Below are positions 5,709-6,008 of a stretch of DNA of 6,008 bases, in pieces. Within the stretch, counting starts at the first letter, position 1, and every line of letters begins with the position of its first letter. The DNA lies in assembly GCA_004525825.1 (NCBI GenBank), contig SPBY01000209.1, positions 1 through 6,008 of the forward strand, given 5' to 3'. This DNA is from Bacteroidia bacterium. GTDB taxonomy: Bacteria > Bacteroidota > Bacteroidia > Bacteroidales > GCA-2748055. The translations under genes were made by a program, and so were the position numbers. The notes below the pieces were generated by a model. It saw only the letters and a list, made by a program, of their open reading frames with translations. It was not told the DNA's origin and searched no databases.

Positions 5709-6008
5709 ATGAAAAAAACAATCACCCTGCTTGTTGCCATTTTTCTAAGTCTGGGTGCTATGGCACAGACAGTAGAAAACATCCGTGTGGACCAGGACGG
5801 TGAGAATATCCTGGTGCATTACAGGATCGGCGGATCGACCGATATGCAGACCTTCAATGTACGACTTAGCTGCTCCATTGACGTGGGAAGGCGCTTTGAA
5901 CCGATCACAGTCATCGGGGATGTGGGCGAGAATATCCGGGGAGGCAGGAGCAATTATACCATCACATGGGATGTGTTTGAGGACCTGGAGGAGATCGGAG
6001 AAGTGGAG
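5709..6008 (+). CDS. Secreted protein of unknown function (N-terminal part only)
   Basis: The frame opens at ATG 5709 and stays open for 100 codons to the window edge. It starts MKKTITLLVAIFLSLGAMAQ, a standard Sec signal peptide with a basic start, a hydrophobic core and a likely cleavage after AMA (residue 19). The mature part alternates hydrophobic and polar residues in short strands (VENIRVDQDGENILVHYRI, FNVRLSCSIDVG, then ITVIGDVGENIRGG and YTITWDVFEDLEEIG). This suggests an Ig-like beta-sandwich. From memory, similar modules with a GDVGxN...G...I.W.V pattern open various exported Bacteroidota proteins, some followed by other domains such as formylglycine-generating-enzyme-like ones, but the part carrying the function is not in view. 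An ATG at 5704 is out of frame and followed at once by a stop. G+C is about 50%, like the mut genes. Confidence 0.8.
   Translation, partial: MKKTITLLVAIFLSLGAMAQTVENIRVDQDGENILVHYRIGGSTDMQTFNVRLSCSIDVGRRFEPITVIGDVGENIRGGRSNYTITWDVFEDLEEIGEVE

Overview
The window looks like part of a Bacteroidota chromosome. The evidence is Bacteroidota-type promoters (TTTG, about 20 nt, then TAnnTTTG) upstream of the tRNA gene and the hydrolase gene, no clear Shine-Dalgarno sequences, a DUF6090-type membrane protein, and a two-gene methylmalonyl-CoA mutase of the mutA-mutB type. The sequence does not support a genus call.

Layout, left to right. Bases 1-254 (minus strand) hold the N-terminal 84 codons of a single-pass membrane protein resembling DUF6090; its C-terminus lies outside the window. 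Bases 255-586 are AT-rich with no convincing gene. Bases 587-707 hold a tRNA-Glu(TTC) on the minus strand with its intrinsic terminator. Bases 708-840 hold two promoters facing away from each other, one for the tRNA and one for the next gene, plus a perfect palindrome at the predicted 5' end of the pre-tRNA. Bases 841-1605 (plus strand) encode a complete metallo-beta-lactamase-fold hydrolase. Its 3' end overlaps the convergent mutB by 10 bp. Bases 1596-5593 (minus strand) are a mutA-mutB operon: mutA, the small non-catalytic subunit, is transcribed first, then mutB, the large catalytic B12-binding subunit, after a 20-bp gap. A 115-bp divergent intergenic region follows, and from 5709 (plus strand) a secreted protein begins that runs off the end.

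How the genes work together: MutA and MutB form the adenosylcobalamin-dependent heterodimer that interconverts (R)-methylmalonyl-CoA and succinyl-CoA, linking propionyl-CoA metabolism to the TCA cycle. MutB keeps every key active-site residue I could place; MutA has lost the cobalt-ligand motif, as expected for this subunit. No epimerase, MeaB-type chaperone or propionyl-CoA carboxylase gene lies in the window. The hydrolase has a full dizinc site but its substrate cannot be inferred, and only the tail-to-tail overlap links it to mutB.

Most of the window is conventional metabolism, and I found no clear undescribed system. The points most worth a second look are the near-leaderless start of the hydrolase mRNA, the tail-to-tail overlap with a hairpin just after the mutB stop, the palindrome in the tRNA leader, an A9 tract inside mutA, and the composition shift on the 3' side of the tRNA gene.
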